From Chryseobacterium gleum (lineage in GTDB: Bacteria; Bacteroidota; Bacteroidia; Flavobacteriales_D; Crocinitomicaceae), in the NCBI GenBank assembly GCA_945897565.1, contig CAMDFN010000022.1, positions 1 to 41,102 on the forward strand: a stretch of 41,102 nucleotides of DNA, written 5' to 3'. The notes under the pieces were generated by a model that saw only the letters and a list, made by a program, of their open reading frames with translations, made no database searches and was not told where the DNA came from. Of the stretch, positions 22,918 through 31,643 are shown one piece after another. Position 1 is the stretch's first letter; each line of letters begins with the position of its first letter. Made by a program: the position numbers and the translations under genes.

Positions 22918-22925
22918 CAAATATA
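22918..22925 (-). promoter_or_regulatory. hipBST promoter -7 box
   Basis: Minus-strand TATATTTG, identical to the -7 boxes of rloAB and hipBA, 19 bases before the ATG at 22898. The -33 region has no clear TTG. Confidence 0.55.
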
Positions 22926-22953
22926 GGCAATCATCTTGTAATATACATAAAAA

Positions 22954-22969
22954 ACATGTTATAATGTGA
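22954..22969. promoter_or_regulatory. HipB operator candidate O2
   Basis: ACATGTTATAATGTGA, 13 of 16 identical to the 23015 palindrome. It lies just upstream of the hipBST -7 box, where bound repressor would block polymerase. Confidence 0.45.
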
Positions 22970-23014
22970 TATTAAGCGTTTTTAATCACGTGTGATACTT
23001 ATATTTACATGAAA

Positions 23015-23030
23015 TCACATTATAATGTGA
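23015..23030. promoter_or_regulatory. HipB operator candidate O3 (perfect palindrome)
   Basis: TCACATTATAATGTGA is a perfect 16-bp palindrome between hipBST and the divergent S46 peptidase. A TCAC-GT-GTGA element at 22986-22995 has the same half-sites at shorter spacing. O1 to O3 together are a plausible HipB array; O3 is also 64 bases before the peptidase start and could affect it. Confidence 0.6.
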
Positions 23031-23093
23031 CATTATTAACATTAATTTGCAAAGCCATAATTTCCCTACCTTCGTATTCAAATTTACAACCCT

Positions 23094-25208
23094 ATGAAAC
23101 TGCGTTTACTCGTCTTATTTTGTATAGCTATTTTGGGCCTTAAGCCAGTGTTGGCTGAGGAAGGCATGCTGATTCCGTCTTTGATTGCGGCGTTTGAAAA
23201 CGACATGAAAGCCAAGGGCATGAAGCTCAGTGCTGCCGATATCTATAGCGTCAACAACACAAGTATCAAAGATGCTATTTTTCAGTTTGGAGGCGGTTGT
23301 ACGGCAGAGTTGGTTTCTGACAAGGGTTTGCTGCTGACCAATCACCACTGTGGCTATGGCCAAATTCAGGCGCACAGTTCTTTGGAGCACGATTACCTGA
23401 AAAACGGATTTTGGGCTAAAAATTTGGCTGAAGAATTGCCTAATCCGGGCCTTACAGCAATGCGCATCGTCCGTATTGAAGATGTAACTGCTGCAGTGTT
23501 GGCAGGTGCTAGCTCAAAAGCAGATCAAGCGATGATTGCGGCGAATATCAAGAAATTAATAGCAGAGGCAATTGCCGGAACGCATTTTGAGGCAGAGATC
23601 AAGGCGTTTAATTATGGCAATGATTATTACCTCATGCTCAAAGAAACGTTTACAGATGTGCGTTTTGTGGGCACCCCTCCCAACTCAATTGGCAAATTTG
23701 GTGGCGATACCGACAACTGGGTTTGGCCGCGCCACACGGGCGACTTCTCGGTTTTCCGCATTTATGCGGGCAAAGACAACAAACCAGCGGCGTTTTCTAC
23801 TGAAAACCAACCTTATAAGCCGCTGCATTACCTCCCCATATCTTTTCAAAACCGCCAAGAAGGTGACTTCACCATGGTTTACGGTTTTCCAGGTACCACC
23901 GAGCAACACGTTGTTTCGGAATACTTGAAATTCATTATTGAAAAGGAACGCCCTGCGCGTATCGAAATGCGCAATCATTCTTTGGCAGCTATAGACGCTG
24001 GTATGAAAGCTTCTGACCTGACGCGTATTCAGTATTCGGCCAAACAAGCGAGCATTGCCAATGCTTGGAAAAAATGGATTGGTCAGGTAGAGGGCTTGGA
24101 AAATTTAAATGCGGTTCAACTCAAACTCGATTATGAAGCCAAATACAAAGCGATGGCAATTAGCAAACCTGAGTGGGCCAAATTTGCAGTTGCGCTGCAA
24201 ACACTCAATGGCCTCATGGCCGAAGGAACCAAAACAGAGTACAATTATGCCATTGGCGTGGAATATTTTTCTGTAGGGCCGGAATATTTCAAGTTGGTTC
24301 GCGGTATAGAAGACTTGCTCACTAACCATGCAAAATATGCGGCCAACAACGAACTGCAGGGTGTCTTAAACAAACTACAAACGAGTGCAGATGGTTACTT
24401 TAAAAATTACAATGTAGCAGTTGATCGTCAAATTTTCTTGGACTTGACCAAATTATACCTCAATTATACCCAACAAGTGTTGAAAGGAACCACAGTTGAG
24501 CAATTAACAGAACTTATTTATAGCAAATCGATCTTTACGGATGCGGCTCGTTACAAAGCGTTTTTGAGCAGTTTTAGTGCAAAATCGCTCAAAAAAATCG
24601 AAAAAGACGTTGGTTTTGTGCATTTTAATCAGTTTTTCACGCCATTCAGAAATGAGATAGTGCCTGCTTACAAGGCTTTCCAAGCAGAGGTCAATAAGTG
24701 GATGCAGGTTTATGTCGAAGGCAAGTACGTTATGTATTCGACATACAAACACTGGCCCGATGCCAATTCTACGCTGCGCATTACCTACGGGCAGCTCGAA
24801 GGTTCGGCACCAACAGATGGCATGCGCTACACCGAACACACCACATTAGATGGAATAGTGGCTAAATACAACACGGGCAACCCCGATTTTGAACTCTTGC
24901 CGCGCATGCTCGAATTGCACGCCGCCAAAAATTACGGGCCTTATGCACAAGGCGCTGATTTGTGGGTCTGTTTTACGGGCTCTAACCACACTACCGGAGG
25001 TAATTCTGGCTCTCCAGTTTTAGATGAAAATGGCTATTTAATGGGGCTCAATTTTGACCGCAGTTGGGAGAGCACCATGAGCGATTATTTGTTCGATCCG
25101 AACCGCTGCCGCAACATTGTAGTCGATATCCGCTATGTGCTGTGGGTCATGGATATCTATTCAGGAGCCAAACACTTGGTCGATGAAATGACCTTAATGA
25201 AAGAATAA
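23094..25208 (+). CDS. dpp11: S46 dipeptidyl-peptidase, DPP11-type
   Basis: 704 residues. Signal peptide (MKLRLLVLFCIAILGLKPVLA). Catalytic triad at H85 (TNHHCGYGQ), D217 (HTGDFSVFR) and S638 (GGNSGSPV). R656 in NFDRSWES lies 18 residues after the Ser, at the position where DPP11 has Arg (Asp/Glu specificity) and DPP7 has Gly (family knowledge from Porphyromonas enzymes). This points to removal of X-Asp/Glu dipeptides from peptides in the periplasm. Length fits the family. A TACCTTCG box at 23067-23074 with TTTG at 23046 may be the promoter. Confidence 0.95.
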   Translation: MKLRLLVLFCIAILGLKPVLAEEGMLIPSLIAAFENDMKAKGMKLSAADIYSVNNTSIKDAIFQFGGGCTAELVSDKGLLLTNHHCGYGQIQAHSSLEHDYLKNGFWAKNLAEELPNPGLTAMRIVRIEDVTAAVLAGASSKADQAMIAANIKKLIAEAIAGTHFEAEIKAFNYGNDYYLMLKETFTDVRFVGTPPNSIGKFGGDTDNWVWPRHTGDFSVFRIYAGKDNKPAAFSTENQPYKPLHYLPISFQNRQEGDFTMVYGFPGTTEQHVVSEYLKFIIEKERPARIEMRNHSLAAIDAGMKASDLTRIQYSAKQASIANAWKKWIGQVEGLENLNAVQLKLDYEAKYKAMAISKPEWAKFAVALQTLNGLMAEGTKTEYNYAIGVEYFSVGPEYFKLVRGIEDLLTNHAKYAANNELQGVLNKLQTSADGYFKNYNVAVDRQIFLDLTKLYLNYTQQVLKGTTVEQLTELIYSKSIFTDAARYKAFLSSFSAKSLKKIEKDVGFVHFNQFFTPFRNEIVPAYKAFQAEVNKWMQVYVEGKYVMYSTYKHWPDANSTLRITYGQLEGSAPTDGMRYTEHTTLDGIVAKYNTGNPDFELLPRMLELHAAKNYGPYAQGADLWVCFTGSNHTTGGNSGSPVLDENGYLMGLNFDRSWESTMSDYLFDPNRCRNIVVDIRYVLWVMDIYSGAKHLVDEMTLMKE

Positions 25209-25212
25209 ATCT

Positions 25213-25220
25213 ATATTTGC
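25213..25220 (+). promoter_or_regulatory. Promoter -7 box of the GT2 gene
   Basis: TATATTTG right after the peptidase stop, 32 bases before ATG 25253. It contains the TTG at 25217, which is therefore not a credible start. Confidence 0.45.
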
Positions 25221-25252
25221 TTTTTATTTTCACACCTATTGCGTTTTCTCGA

Positions 25253-27154
25253 ATGAAGAACTCTTTATTATTGCTCGTTTTTGGCTTGTCAATAGCCTTT
25301 GCAGGGCACGCCCACAAAGACCTTGCGATCCCTGTATCTAAAAAAATCGAAGGCTTTTTAGTTGATTTCAAAACGAAGTCTGACGTCGAGGAGGTTGAGG
25401 TACAACTCAAATCATTGGTTACGGGTAAAGTATATACTGCAGAAACCGATGACAACGGAAAATTTACATTCAGAAATATCCCGATTGGTAAATCAAAATT
25501 GCGCTTAATTGACAAAGATTACCGCCCAACAGTTTTAAAAGTATTTGAAACAAACGCCAAAGAACACCTTATCCATTATACATTTAGCCAAACAGAACCT
25601 TTTACAGCACAACTAGAAGTATCTTGGTTGTTCAACTGGGGAGATTACAAAGGAAAAGAACATTATTGGTCGCACATGTTGGCCCGCGTCATTTTGGTGA
25701 TTTACGGTTTGTGTTTGCTCCTGATTTTCTTCTACAGTGTCATCCAATTGAGTTTGGCCATCGCCTATGTCAAGAACAAGAAGAAACAACAAAGCCGCGT
25801 TACCCCACCGTTCGATTTAGCCAACGCACCAAAAGTTACCGTACAGTTGCCGATGTACAACGAAATGTACGTAGCTGAGCGCATCATCGAAACTTGTGCC
25901 GAAATAGACTACCCCCGAGACAAATTCCAAATTCAAGTTCTCGACGACTCCACAGACGAAACCAAAGACATCATTGCCAACAAGTGCGCTGAAGTAGCGG
26001 CAAGAGGCATCAATATTCAGCATATTCACCGCACAGACCGCACTGGTTACAAAGCAGGTGCTTTGGATTGTGCAATGGATAAAGTTGAAGGTGAATTCAT
26101 CGCTATTTTTGACGCTGATTTTGTACCCAGCAAAGATTTCTTAATGCGCACTATTCCTTATTTCTCTGAAAATGTGGGTGTGGTACAAACGCGTTGGGGC
26201 CACCTCAATAAGTCTTATTCTTTGCTTACTGAGCTGCAAGCATTTGGCTTAAACGGACACTTCGCTATTGAGCAAGGTGGTCGCAATGTGAGTGGGCATT
26301 ACATCAACTTTAACGGAACAGCTGGCGTTTGGCGCCGCGCCACCATCGACGATGCAGGCGGCTGGGAACACGACACCATCACCGAAGACCTCGACCTCAG
26401 CTATCGTGCCCAAATGAAAGGCTGGCGTTTTGTTTATTTAGAAGAAGTAGAGTCGCCGGCAGAATTGCCTATCACGATGTCTGCGCTCAAAAGCCAACAA
26501 CACCGCTGGATGAAAGGCGGCGCAGAGGTATTCATCAAGATGTGGAAGCGCTTGGCAACTACAAAAGGACTCAAAATTGGAGACCGCATCCACGGCTTGG
26601 CCCACCTTTTCAACTCATCGGTATTTGTCTTTATTTTGATTCTTTCTTTAATTAGTTTGGCGGTATTGCACATCAAAGATTCTTTCTCTGATCTCAATAT
26701 CTTCATCAAGTACGGGATGTATTTCTTCTCTAGTACCATCTTCTTGGCTTTCTACTACTGGAATTCTTTTCGCGATAAGCGCGGCAACTTCTTTGGAGAC
26801 CTCTTGCGTTTCTTGGGTCGTTTTGTGCAGTTCTTAACGGTTTCTATGGCGCTCGGCTTGAGCAATGCGGTGGCAGTTATAGAAGGCTACCTCGGCATCA
26901 AGAGTTCTTTTGTGCGCACGCCTAAATTTAACGTAGCCAAGAAAGATGAGTTCAAGGGCAACAAATACGACAAAAAGAGTTTGTCAATCATCAATATTCT
27001 TGAGGGTATCTTGATGGTAACGTTTGGCTTTACGGCTGTGAACAGAGCACTTTATGGCGACCTCGGCATGGTGCCTTTCCACTTGATGCTCGCGATTGGT
27101 TACGGCATCATCTTCTTCAATACGCTCAAAGAAAACAGAGGGCAGCAAGCTTAA
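25253..27154 (+). CDS. GT2 glycosyltransferase (cellulose-synthase-like) with N-terminal periplasmic domain
   Basis: 633 residues from ATG 25253. Signal peptide or anchor (MKNSLLLLVFGLSIAFAGHA), a carboxypeptidase-regulatory-like beta domain (about 30-110: IEGFLVDFKTKSDVEEVEVQ...DNGKFTFRNIPIG), a membrane helix (about 142-172), then a GT-A catalytic domain with PMYNE, DDSTDE (231-), DADF (287-), TEDLDL and QQHRW (415-419). Three or more membrane helices follow (ILILSLISLAVL, YGMYFFSSTIFLAFYYW, MLAIGYGIIFF). D,D,D,Q(Q/R)xRW are complete, so it is probably a processive beta-glycan (glucomannan- or cellulose-type) synthase. The periplasmic beta domain before the synthase is unusual. Confidence 0.88.
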   Translation: MKNSLLLLVFGLSIAFAGHAHKDLAIPVSKKIEGFLVDFKTKSDVEEVEVQLKSLVTGKVYTAETDDNGKFTFRNIPIGKSKLRLIDKDYRPTVLKVFETNAKEHLIHYTFSQTEPFTAQLEVSWLFNWGDYKGKEHYWSHMLARVILVIYGLCLLLIFFYSVIQLSLAIAYVKNKKKQQSRVTPPFDLANAPKVTVQLPMYNEMYVAERIIETCAEIDYPRDKFQIQVLDDSTDETKDIIANKCAEVAARGINIQHIHRTDRTGYKAGALDCAMDKVEGEFIAIFDADFVPSKDFLMRTIPYFSENVGVVQTRWGHLNKSYSLLTELQAFGLNGHFAIEQGGRNVSGHYINFNGTAGVWRRATIDDAGGWEHDTITEDLDLSYRAQMKGWRFVYLEEVESPAELPITMSALKSQQHRWMKGGAEVFIKMWKRLATTKGLKIGDRIHGLAHLFNSSVFVFILILSLISLAVLHIKDSFSDLNIFIKYGMYFFSSTIFLAFYYWNSFRDKRGNFFGDLLRFLGRFVQFLTVSMALGLSNAVAVIEGYLGIKSSFVRTPKFNVAKKDEFKGNKYDKKSLSIINILEGILMVTFGFTAVNRALYGDLGMVPFHLMLAIGYGIIFFNTLKENRGQQA

Positions 27155-27156
27155 GT

Positions 27157-27543
27157 TTATTCCTTAACGATACTCAGGCTTTCGAGCTTTGTTTCGTACT
27201 TGCCGCTGCGGAACTGAAAAGTACTGCGGTAACTGTTGCCTTTAGAGACATACGAGCCAATCACGGTGCCGTTTCCTTCTATAGATTTGGTGTTTTTATA
27301 CCTGAAAACGAAAGTTCCTTTTGGATTTTTTTGAAAAAAGCTCGTTAAGATCATTTCGGCTTGAGAAAGCGGATACGCACCATCAGAACCAGGTACTTGT
27401 AAAACAATTTTATCTTTACCTAAATTAACAATCGCATGTGCGTCGTTGGTTTCCATTCCGCGTTGAATTGTTGTGTAGGGTAAATCTCCACTTAGGCTAA
27501 GTGAAAACAACAAGGCAGTTAGGAAACTGTAAATTGCGTTCAT
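27157..27543 (-). CDS. DUF4783 protein (small periplasmic)
   Basis: 128 residues: signal peptide (MNAIYSFLTALLFSLSLSGD), then a compact cystatin/NTF2-like fold typical of DUF4783 (LPQAEMILTSFF-like pattern read here as LSQAEMILTSFFQKNPKGTF, and VIGSYVSKGNSYRSTFQFR). Function unknown. It is convergent with the GT2 gene with only two bases between stops and is divergent from cysS. Confidence 0.8.
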   Translation of the reverse strand: MNAIYSFLTALLFSLSLSGDLPYTTIQRGMETNDAHAIVNLGKDKIVLQVPGSDGAYPLSQAEMILTSFFQKNPKGTFVFRYKNTKSIEGNGTVIGSYVSKGNSYRSTFQFRSGKYETKLESLSIVKE

Positions 27544-27547
27544 GCCA

Positions 27548-27555
27548 CAAACTTA
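27548..27555 (-). promoter_or_regulatory. DUF4783 promoter -7 box
   Basis: Minus-strand TAAGTTTG, five bases before the ATG at 27543; leaderless or nearly leaderless transcription is implied. Confidence 0.45.
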
Positions 27556-27580
27556 ACAAAAATGATGCCGTAAATTTGGC

Positions 27581-27588
27581 TAAATTTG
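27581..27588 (+). promoter_or_regulatory. cysS promoter -7 box
   Basis: TAAATTTG, 18 bases before ATG 27607. A second identical TAAATTTG sits at 27571-27578, so two start points are possible. Confidence 0.45.
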
Positions 27589-27606
27589 TAAGAATAAGCA
27601 CATAAA

Positions 27607-29073
27607 ATGAAAGCTCAACAAGACCAACTCATCATCTACAATAGTTTGAAAGGCGAAAAAGAACCTTTTGTTCCGCTCGTAGAAGGCAAGATTGGGATGT
27701 ATGTATGTGGCCCAACGCTTTACAGCGAACCACATATGGGCAATATGCGCACTTTCATCAATTTTGACCTCATCTACCGCTATTTACTGCATCTAGGTTT
27801 CAGCGTCAAGTACGTCCGCAATATCACCGATGCGGGCCATATCACAAACTCAGCTGGTCAAGAAATCGATAGCATCGGCGTTGCCGCCAAAGCGGAGCAG
27901 CTGCAGTCTTTAGAAATTGTCTATAAATACGCCGTTAAATTTCAAGAACTACAGCGCATTTACAATCTCTTGCCGCCGTCTATAGAACCTACCGCAACCC
28001 AGCACATTCAAGAGCAAATTGAAATCATCGAGCAAATTTTAGCCAACGGCTATGCCTATGAAGCCAACGGCTCTGTTTATTTTGATACACGTCGCTACAT
28101 GCAAGACTACCATTACGGCATCTTGAGTGGGCGCAAGGTAGACGAACTCGAAAACGAAACCCGCGCGCTCAACGCCCAAGACGAAAAGCGTTTCTTTGCC
28201 GATTTTGCACTTTGGAAAAAAGCCAACCCCGACGACATGCAAATTTGGCGTTCACCTTGGGGCAACGGCAACCCCGGTTGGCACATCGAGTGCACCGCCA
28301 TGAGCACCAAATACCTCGGCAAGCAATTTGATATCCACGGCGGCGGCATGGACCTCAAATTTCCGCACCACGAAGACGAAATTGCCCAAAGCTGTGGCTC
28401 TTTTGGCTGCAACCCTGCGCGCTACTGGATGCATGCCAACATGCTCAATGTCAATGGCCAAAAAATGTCTAAATCTTTTGGCAATTATTTCTTACCCAAG
28501 CAAATCCTAGATGGCAGCACTGGCTTATTTGAAAAATCGTATACGCCCAATGTAGTGCGTTTTTTCATGATGCAGGCGCATTATCGCAGCAACCTAGACT
28601 TCACCCAAGATGCGCTGAATGCGGCAGAAAAAGGCTTGTCTAAACTGACCGACGCCATCGCTACGCTCGATCGCATAGAACCCAAAGCACAATCTTCTTT
28701 TGATGTCAATGCATTGGTACAATCGTTCTATAAAGCCATGAACGACGACTTCAACGCGCCTATTCTCGTTGCCAATTTGTTTGAAGCCACACGCCTCATC
28801 AACTTGGTCAACGATGGCAAAGACCAAATTTCAGCAACTGACCTCACTTTGCTCAAAGAGAAAATTACTGTATTTGCATATGATGTTTTGGGTCTTCAAA
28901 AAGAAGCCACAGGAGCTGAAAGTCGTTTGGCTCCAGTAATGGACCTCGTTTTGGATTTGCGCGGGCAAGCCCGTACCAACAAAGACTGGACAACTTCAGA
29001 TCAAATCCGAGATGGCTTGGCCAACGCCGGTATTGTAGTGAAGGACGGTAAAGAGGGTACTACTTGGAGTTGA
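27607..29073 (+). CDS. cysS: Cysteinyl-tRNA synthetase
   Basis: 488 residues. Class I synthetase that charges tRNA-Cys. CGPT with C34, HMGNMRT (H43, the HIGH-motif variant usual in Bacteroidota), zinc/active-site segments WHIECTAMS and FPHHEDEIAQS, and KMSKSFGN near residue 285. The anticodon-binding helical C-terminus is complete. Normal length. Its last 14 bases overlap the convergent DUF3050 gene. Confidence 0.98.
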   Translation: MKAQQDQLIIYNSLKGEKEPFVPLVEGKIGMYVCGPTLYSEPHMGNMRTFINFDLIYRYLLHLGFSVKYVRNITDAGHITNSAGQEIDSIGVAAKAEQLQSLEIVYKYAVKFQELQRIYNLLPPSIEPTATQHIQEQIEIIEQILANGYAYEANGSVYFDTRRYMQDYHYGILSGRKVDELENETRALNAQDEKRFFADFALWKKANPDDMQIWRSPWGNGNPGWHIECTAMSTKYLGKQFDIHGGGMDLKFPHHEDEIAQSCGSFGCNPARYWMHANMLNVNGQKMSKSFGNYFLPKQILDGSTGLFEKSYTPNVVRFFMMQAHYRSNLDFTQDALNAAEKGLSKLTDAIATLDRIEPKAQSSFDVNALVQSFYKAMNDDFNAPILVANLFEATRLINLVNDGKDQISATDLTLLKEKITVFAYDVLGLQKEATGAESRLAPVMDLVLDLRGQARTNKDWTTSDQIRDGLANAGIVVKDGKEGTTWS

Positions 29074-29833
29074 GTTTGGCTTGAACGCCATCCCACAACG
29101 CGTAGCGTTTTTCGAGCGCCTGAATAGAAACTGCTGTGGCTTCTTGCCACTTGATGGCGTCAGCTCCACAAATTTCTTCCATCATTTGTAGCGAAATAGG
29201 ACCGTGATCGCCGCCGTCTATTTCAATATGGCGCTCTAGGTAGTAAAGGAGTTTATCGATGTTTGTTTGTCCTTGGCCTTGCATTTCGCGCAAAATTTCA
29301 ATGAACATATCGGGGATGAGGTCTTCGCGCCCAAAGGTAAACAAAGCTGCAATTTTATGGATTTGCCCGCTATTGATGACCTCAAAAGTAAAGCGCACAA
29401 ATGCGCGGGTTTCTTCGCGGATGTCTAGCTGGTATAGTGCGTCGTCAAGAGTTTTGCCGTAAGAAAGCCACTCTGTGAGTTGGTGAATGGGCAGCGTGTT
29501 AGCGCCTATTTGCTGCATGGCTTCCAAATACATTTCAAAGTGGCTCAGGACTTTGCCGTCGCTGTCTAGGTCAGATTCTTCTCCTAAAACAATTTCATTG
29601 ATGAAACGGCGTGTAACGGGCGACCCTTTTGGCGACCACGGCACTTCGACACATGTGAGGTTGCGCTGCAGGGCTTTGAGTAGGCTCATGAAGTCCCAGA
29701 CGGCGAAAATGTGTTGTTCCATGAACAGCTGAAAATCAGTGCTGCTATGGATTTGTGCATACATCGGGTGCGCCAATAGTTTGGTGCGTTGTGCGCTGAG
29801 CGCAGCTTGAAGTTGATCGATTTGTGGATTCAT
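29060..29833 (-). CDS. DUF3050 family protein (heme-oxygenase-like fold)
   Basis: 257 residues, mostly alpha-helical, matching DUF3050 (PMYAQIHSSTDFQLFMEQHI near the start, then FAVWDFMSLLKALQ and VPWSPKGSPVTRRFINEIVL). Conserved His/Glu residues in helices (EQHIFAVWDF, EESDLDSDG, RHIEIDGGDHGP) are compatible with a heme-oxygenase-like di-metal site, but no substrate is known. Cytoplasmic. The start is 25 bases from the aspS stop upstream on the same strand, so it is probably read through from aspS. Confidence 0.82.
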   Translation of the reverse strand: MNPQIDQLQAALSAQRTKLLAHPMYAQIHSSTDFQLFMEQHIFAVWDFMSLLKALQRNLTCVEVPWSPKGSPVTRRFINEIVLGEESDLDSDGKVLSHFEMYLEAMQQIGANTLPIHQLTEWLSYGKTLDDALYQLDIREETRAFVRFTFEVINSGQIHKIAALFTFGREDLIPDMFIEILREMQGQGQTNIDKLLYYLERHIEIDGGDHGPISLQMMEEICGADAIKWQEATAVSIQALEKRYALWDGVQAKLNSK

Positions 29834-29858
29834 ATCTTTACAACAATTAACAAGCAGC

Positions 29859-31604
29859 TTAGTTGAGCTTGAGACCTAATTCTTTGAGTTGAGCTTCGTT
29901 CAATGGCGATGGCGCGTCGATCATGGTGTCTCGGCCTGAGTTGTTTTTCGGAAAAGCGATGTAGTCGCGAATAGATTCTGAACCACCCATGGTAGCCACT
30001 AAGCGGTCTAGCCCAAAGGCTAATCCACCGTGTGGAGGAGCACCGTATTCAAATGCCGACATTAAAAAGCCAAATTGTGCTTGCGCTTCTTCTTTGCTGA
30101 AACCGAGCAGGTCAAACATTCTGGATTGGAGCGCGCGGTCATGGATGCGTATAGAGCCACCACCAAGTTCTACGCCGTTCATGGCGAGGTCATAGGCATT
30201 GGCGCGCACTTTTCCTGGGTCGGTTTCAATGAGGTGCATGTCTTCCGGTTTAGGTGAGGTAAACGGGTGGTGCATGGCGTGGTAGCGGCCGTTTTGTTCG
30301 TCCCATTCAAGTAGTGGAAAGTCCAAGACCCAAAGTGGTTTGAAAGCGTTTGGGTCGCGCAGGCCAAGTTGGCCAGCGAGGTGCAAACGCAGTTCGTTGA
30401 GTTGTTTGCGTGTTTTGGCAAGCTCTCCGCAAAGGAGTAGAATTAAATCGCCTGGCTTGGCATCTGCTTGCTCAGCCATGGCTTTCAAATCTGCTTCACT
30501 GTAGAATTTGTCTACGCTAGATTTGAAGGTGCCGTCTGTATTACATTTGATGTAAACCAAGCCTTTGGCACCAATTTGAGGGCGCTTGAGCCATTCGGTG
30601 AGTTCGTCGAGTTGTTTGCGGGTGAATTCGCTGCAGCCTGTTGCGTTAATGCCTAAAACGCATTCAGCACTATTGAAAACGACAAACTCGTTTTGTTGGG
30701 CTAGAGCGGTGAGGTCCACGAACTCCATGCCGAAGCGGATATCGGGTTTGTCTGAGCCATAGCGTTCCATGGCTTCGGCGTAGGTCATGCGCGGAAAAGC
30801 GCCCTCGAATTTGACACCGCGAACGGTTTCGAAAAGGTGCTTGATGAGGCCCTCGAACATGTTGAGGATATCGTTTTGCTCTACAAACGCCATTTCGCAG
30901 TCGATTTGCGTGAACTCGGGTTGGCGGTCTGCACGGAGGTCTTCGTCGCGGAAACACTTGACAATTTGGTAATAGCGGTCAAAACCACTCACCATGAGCA
31001 ATTGCTTGAATGTTTGTGGCGATTGCGGAAGCGCATAAAATTGACCTTCGTTCATACGGCTTGGCACTACAAAGTCTCGGGCACCTTCTGGTGTAGACTT
31101 GATCAAGACAGGTGTTTCGACATCCAAAAATTCTTTGGAGTCGAGGTATTTGCGGGTTTCTAGGGCTACGCGGTTGCGCAGGCGCAGTTTTTCCAATACC
31201 GGGTTGCGGCGCAAATCTAGGTAGCGGTATTGCATGCGCAGTTCGTCGCCTCCATCTGTCTCGTCTTCGATAGTGAATGGTGGTAATTTAGCTGCGTTGA
31301 GGATGGTTAATTGGGTGACGTTGATTTCGATTTCACCAGTTGGGATGTTTTTGTTTTTGCTGCTGCGTTCAATAACTTCACCTTCAACTTGGATCACGAA
31401 CTCGCGGCCTAGCTTACGGGCCTGCTCGCAGAGTGCGGCATTGCTTTCCATATTGAAGGCCAATTGGGTAAGGCCGTAACGATCGCGGAGGTCGATGAAG
31501 GTCATGCCGCCGAGGTCTCTGGAGCGTTGCATCCAGCCCGCAAGCGTGACTTTTGTTCCGATGTGTTCAATTCTTAATTCTCCGCAAGTGTGTGAGCGAT
31601 ACAT
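29859..31604 (-). CDS. aspS: Aspartyl-tRNA synthetase
   Basis: 581 residues, bacterial-type AspRS: N-terminal OB anticodon domain (about 1-110), class II catalytic core (motif 2 [18 protein letters not shown], motif 3 [11 protein letters not shown]) and the inserted GAD domain (about 280-410). All parts present. The downstream gene is DUF3050. Discriminating or non-discriminating status cannot be told from this window. Confidence 0.98.
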   Translation of the reverse strand: MYRSHTCGELRIEHIGTKVTLAGWMQRSRDLGGMTFIDLRDRYGLTQLAFNMESNAALCEQARKLGREFVIQVEGEVIERSSKNKNIPTGEIEINVTQLTILNAAKLPPFTIEDETDGGDELRMQYRYLDLRRNPVLEKLRLRNRVALETRKYLDSKEFLDVETPVLIKSTPEGARDFVVPSRMNEGQFYALPQSPQTFKQLLMVSGFDRYYQIVKCFRDEDLRADRQPEFTQIDCEMAFVEQNDILNMFEGLIKHLFETVRGVKFEGAFPRMTYAEAMERYGSDKPDIRFGMEFVDLTALAQQNEFVVFNSAECVLGINATGCSEFTRKQLDELTEWLKRPQIGAKGLVYIKCNTDGTFKSSVDKFYSEADLKAMAEQADAKPGDLILLLCGELAKTRKQLNELRLHLAGQLGLRDPNAFKPLWVLDFPLLEWDEQNGRYHAMHHPFTSPKPEDMHLIETDPGKVRANAYDLAMNGVELGGGSIRIHDRALQSRMFDLLGFSKEEAQAQFGFLMSAFEYGAPPHGGLAFGLDRLVATMGGSESIRDYIAFPKNNSGRDTMIDAPSPLNEAQLKELGLKLN

Positions 31605-31624
31605 AGCCTATGTTTTTGAAGCAA

Positions 31625-31632
31625 CAAAGGTA
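31625..31632 (-). promoter_or_regulatory. aspS promoter -7 box
   Basis: Minus-strand TACCTTTG, 20 bases before the ATG at 31604. The flank GCTTACCTTTGT is the same as that of the aldehyde dehydrogenase promoter. Confidence 0.5.
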
Positions 31633-31643
31633 AGCAATCTCGC

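Noticed and set aside
22986..22995. TCACGTGTGA as a full HipB operator
   Set aside because: The half-site spacing is two bases instead of eight, so it is mentioned only as a weak extra.
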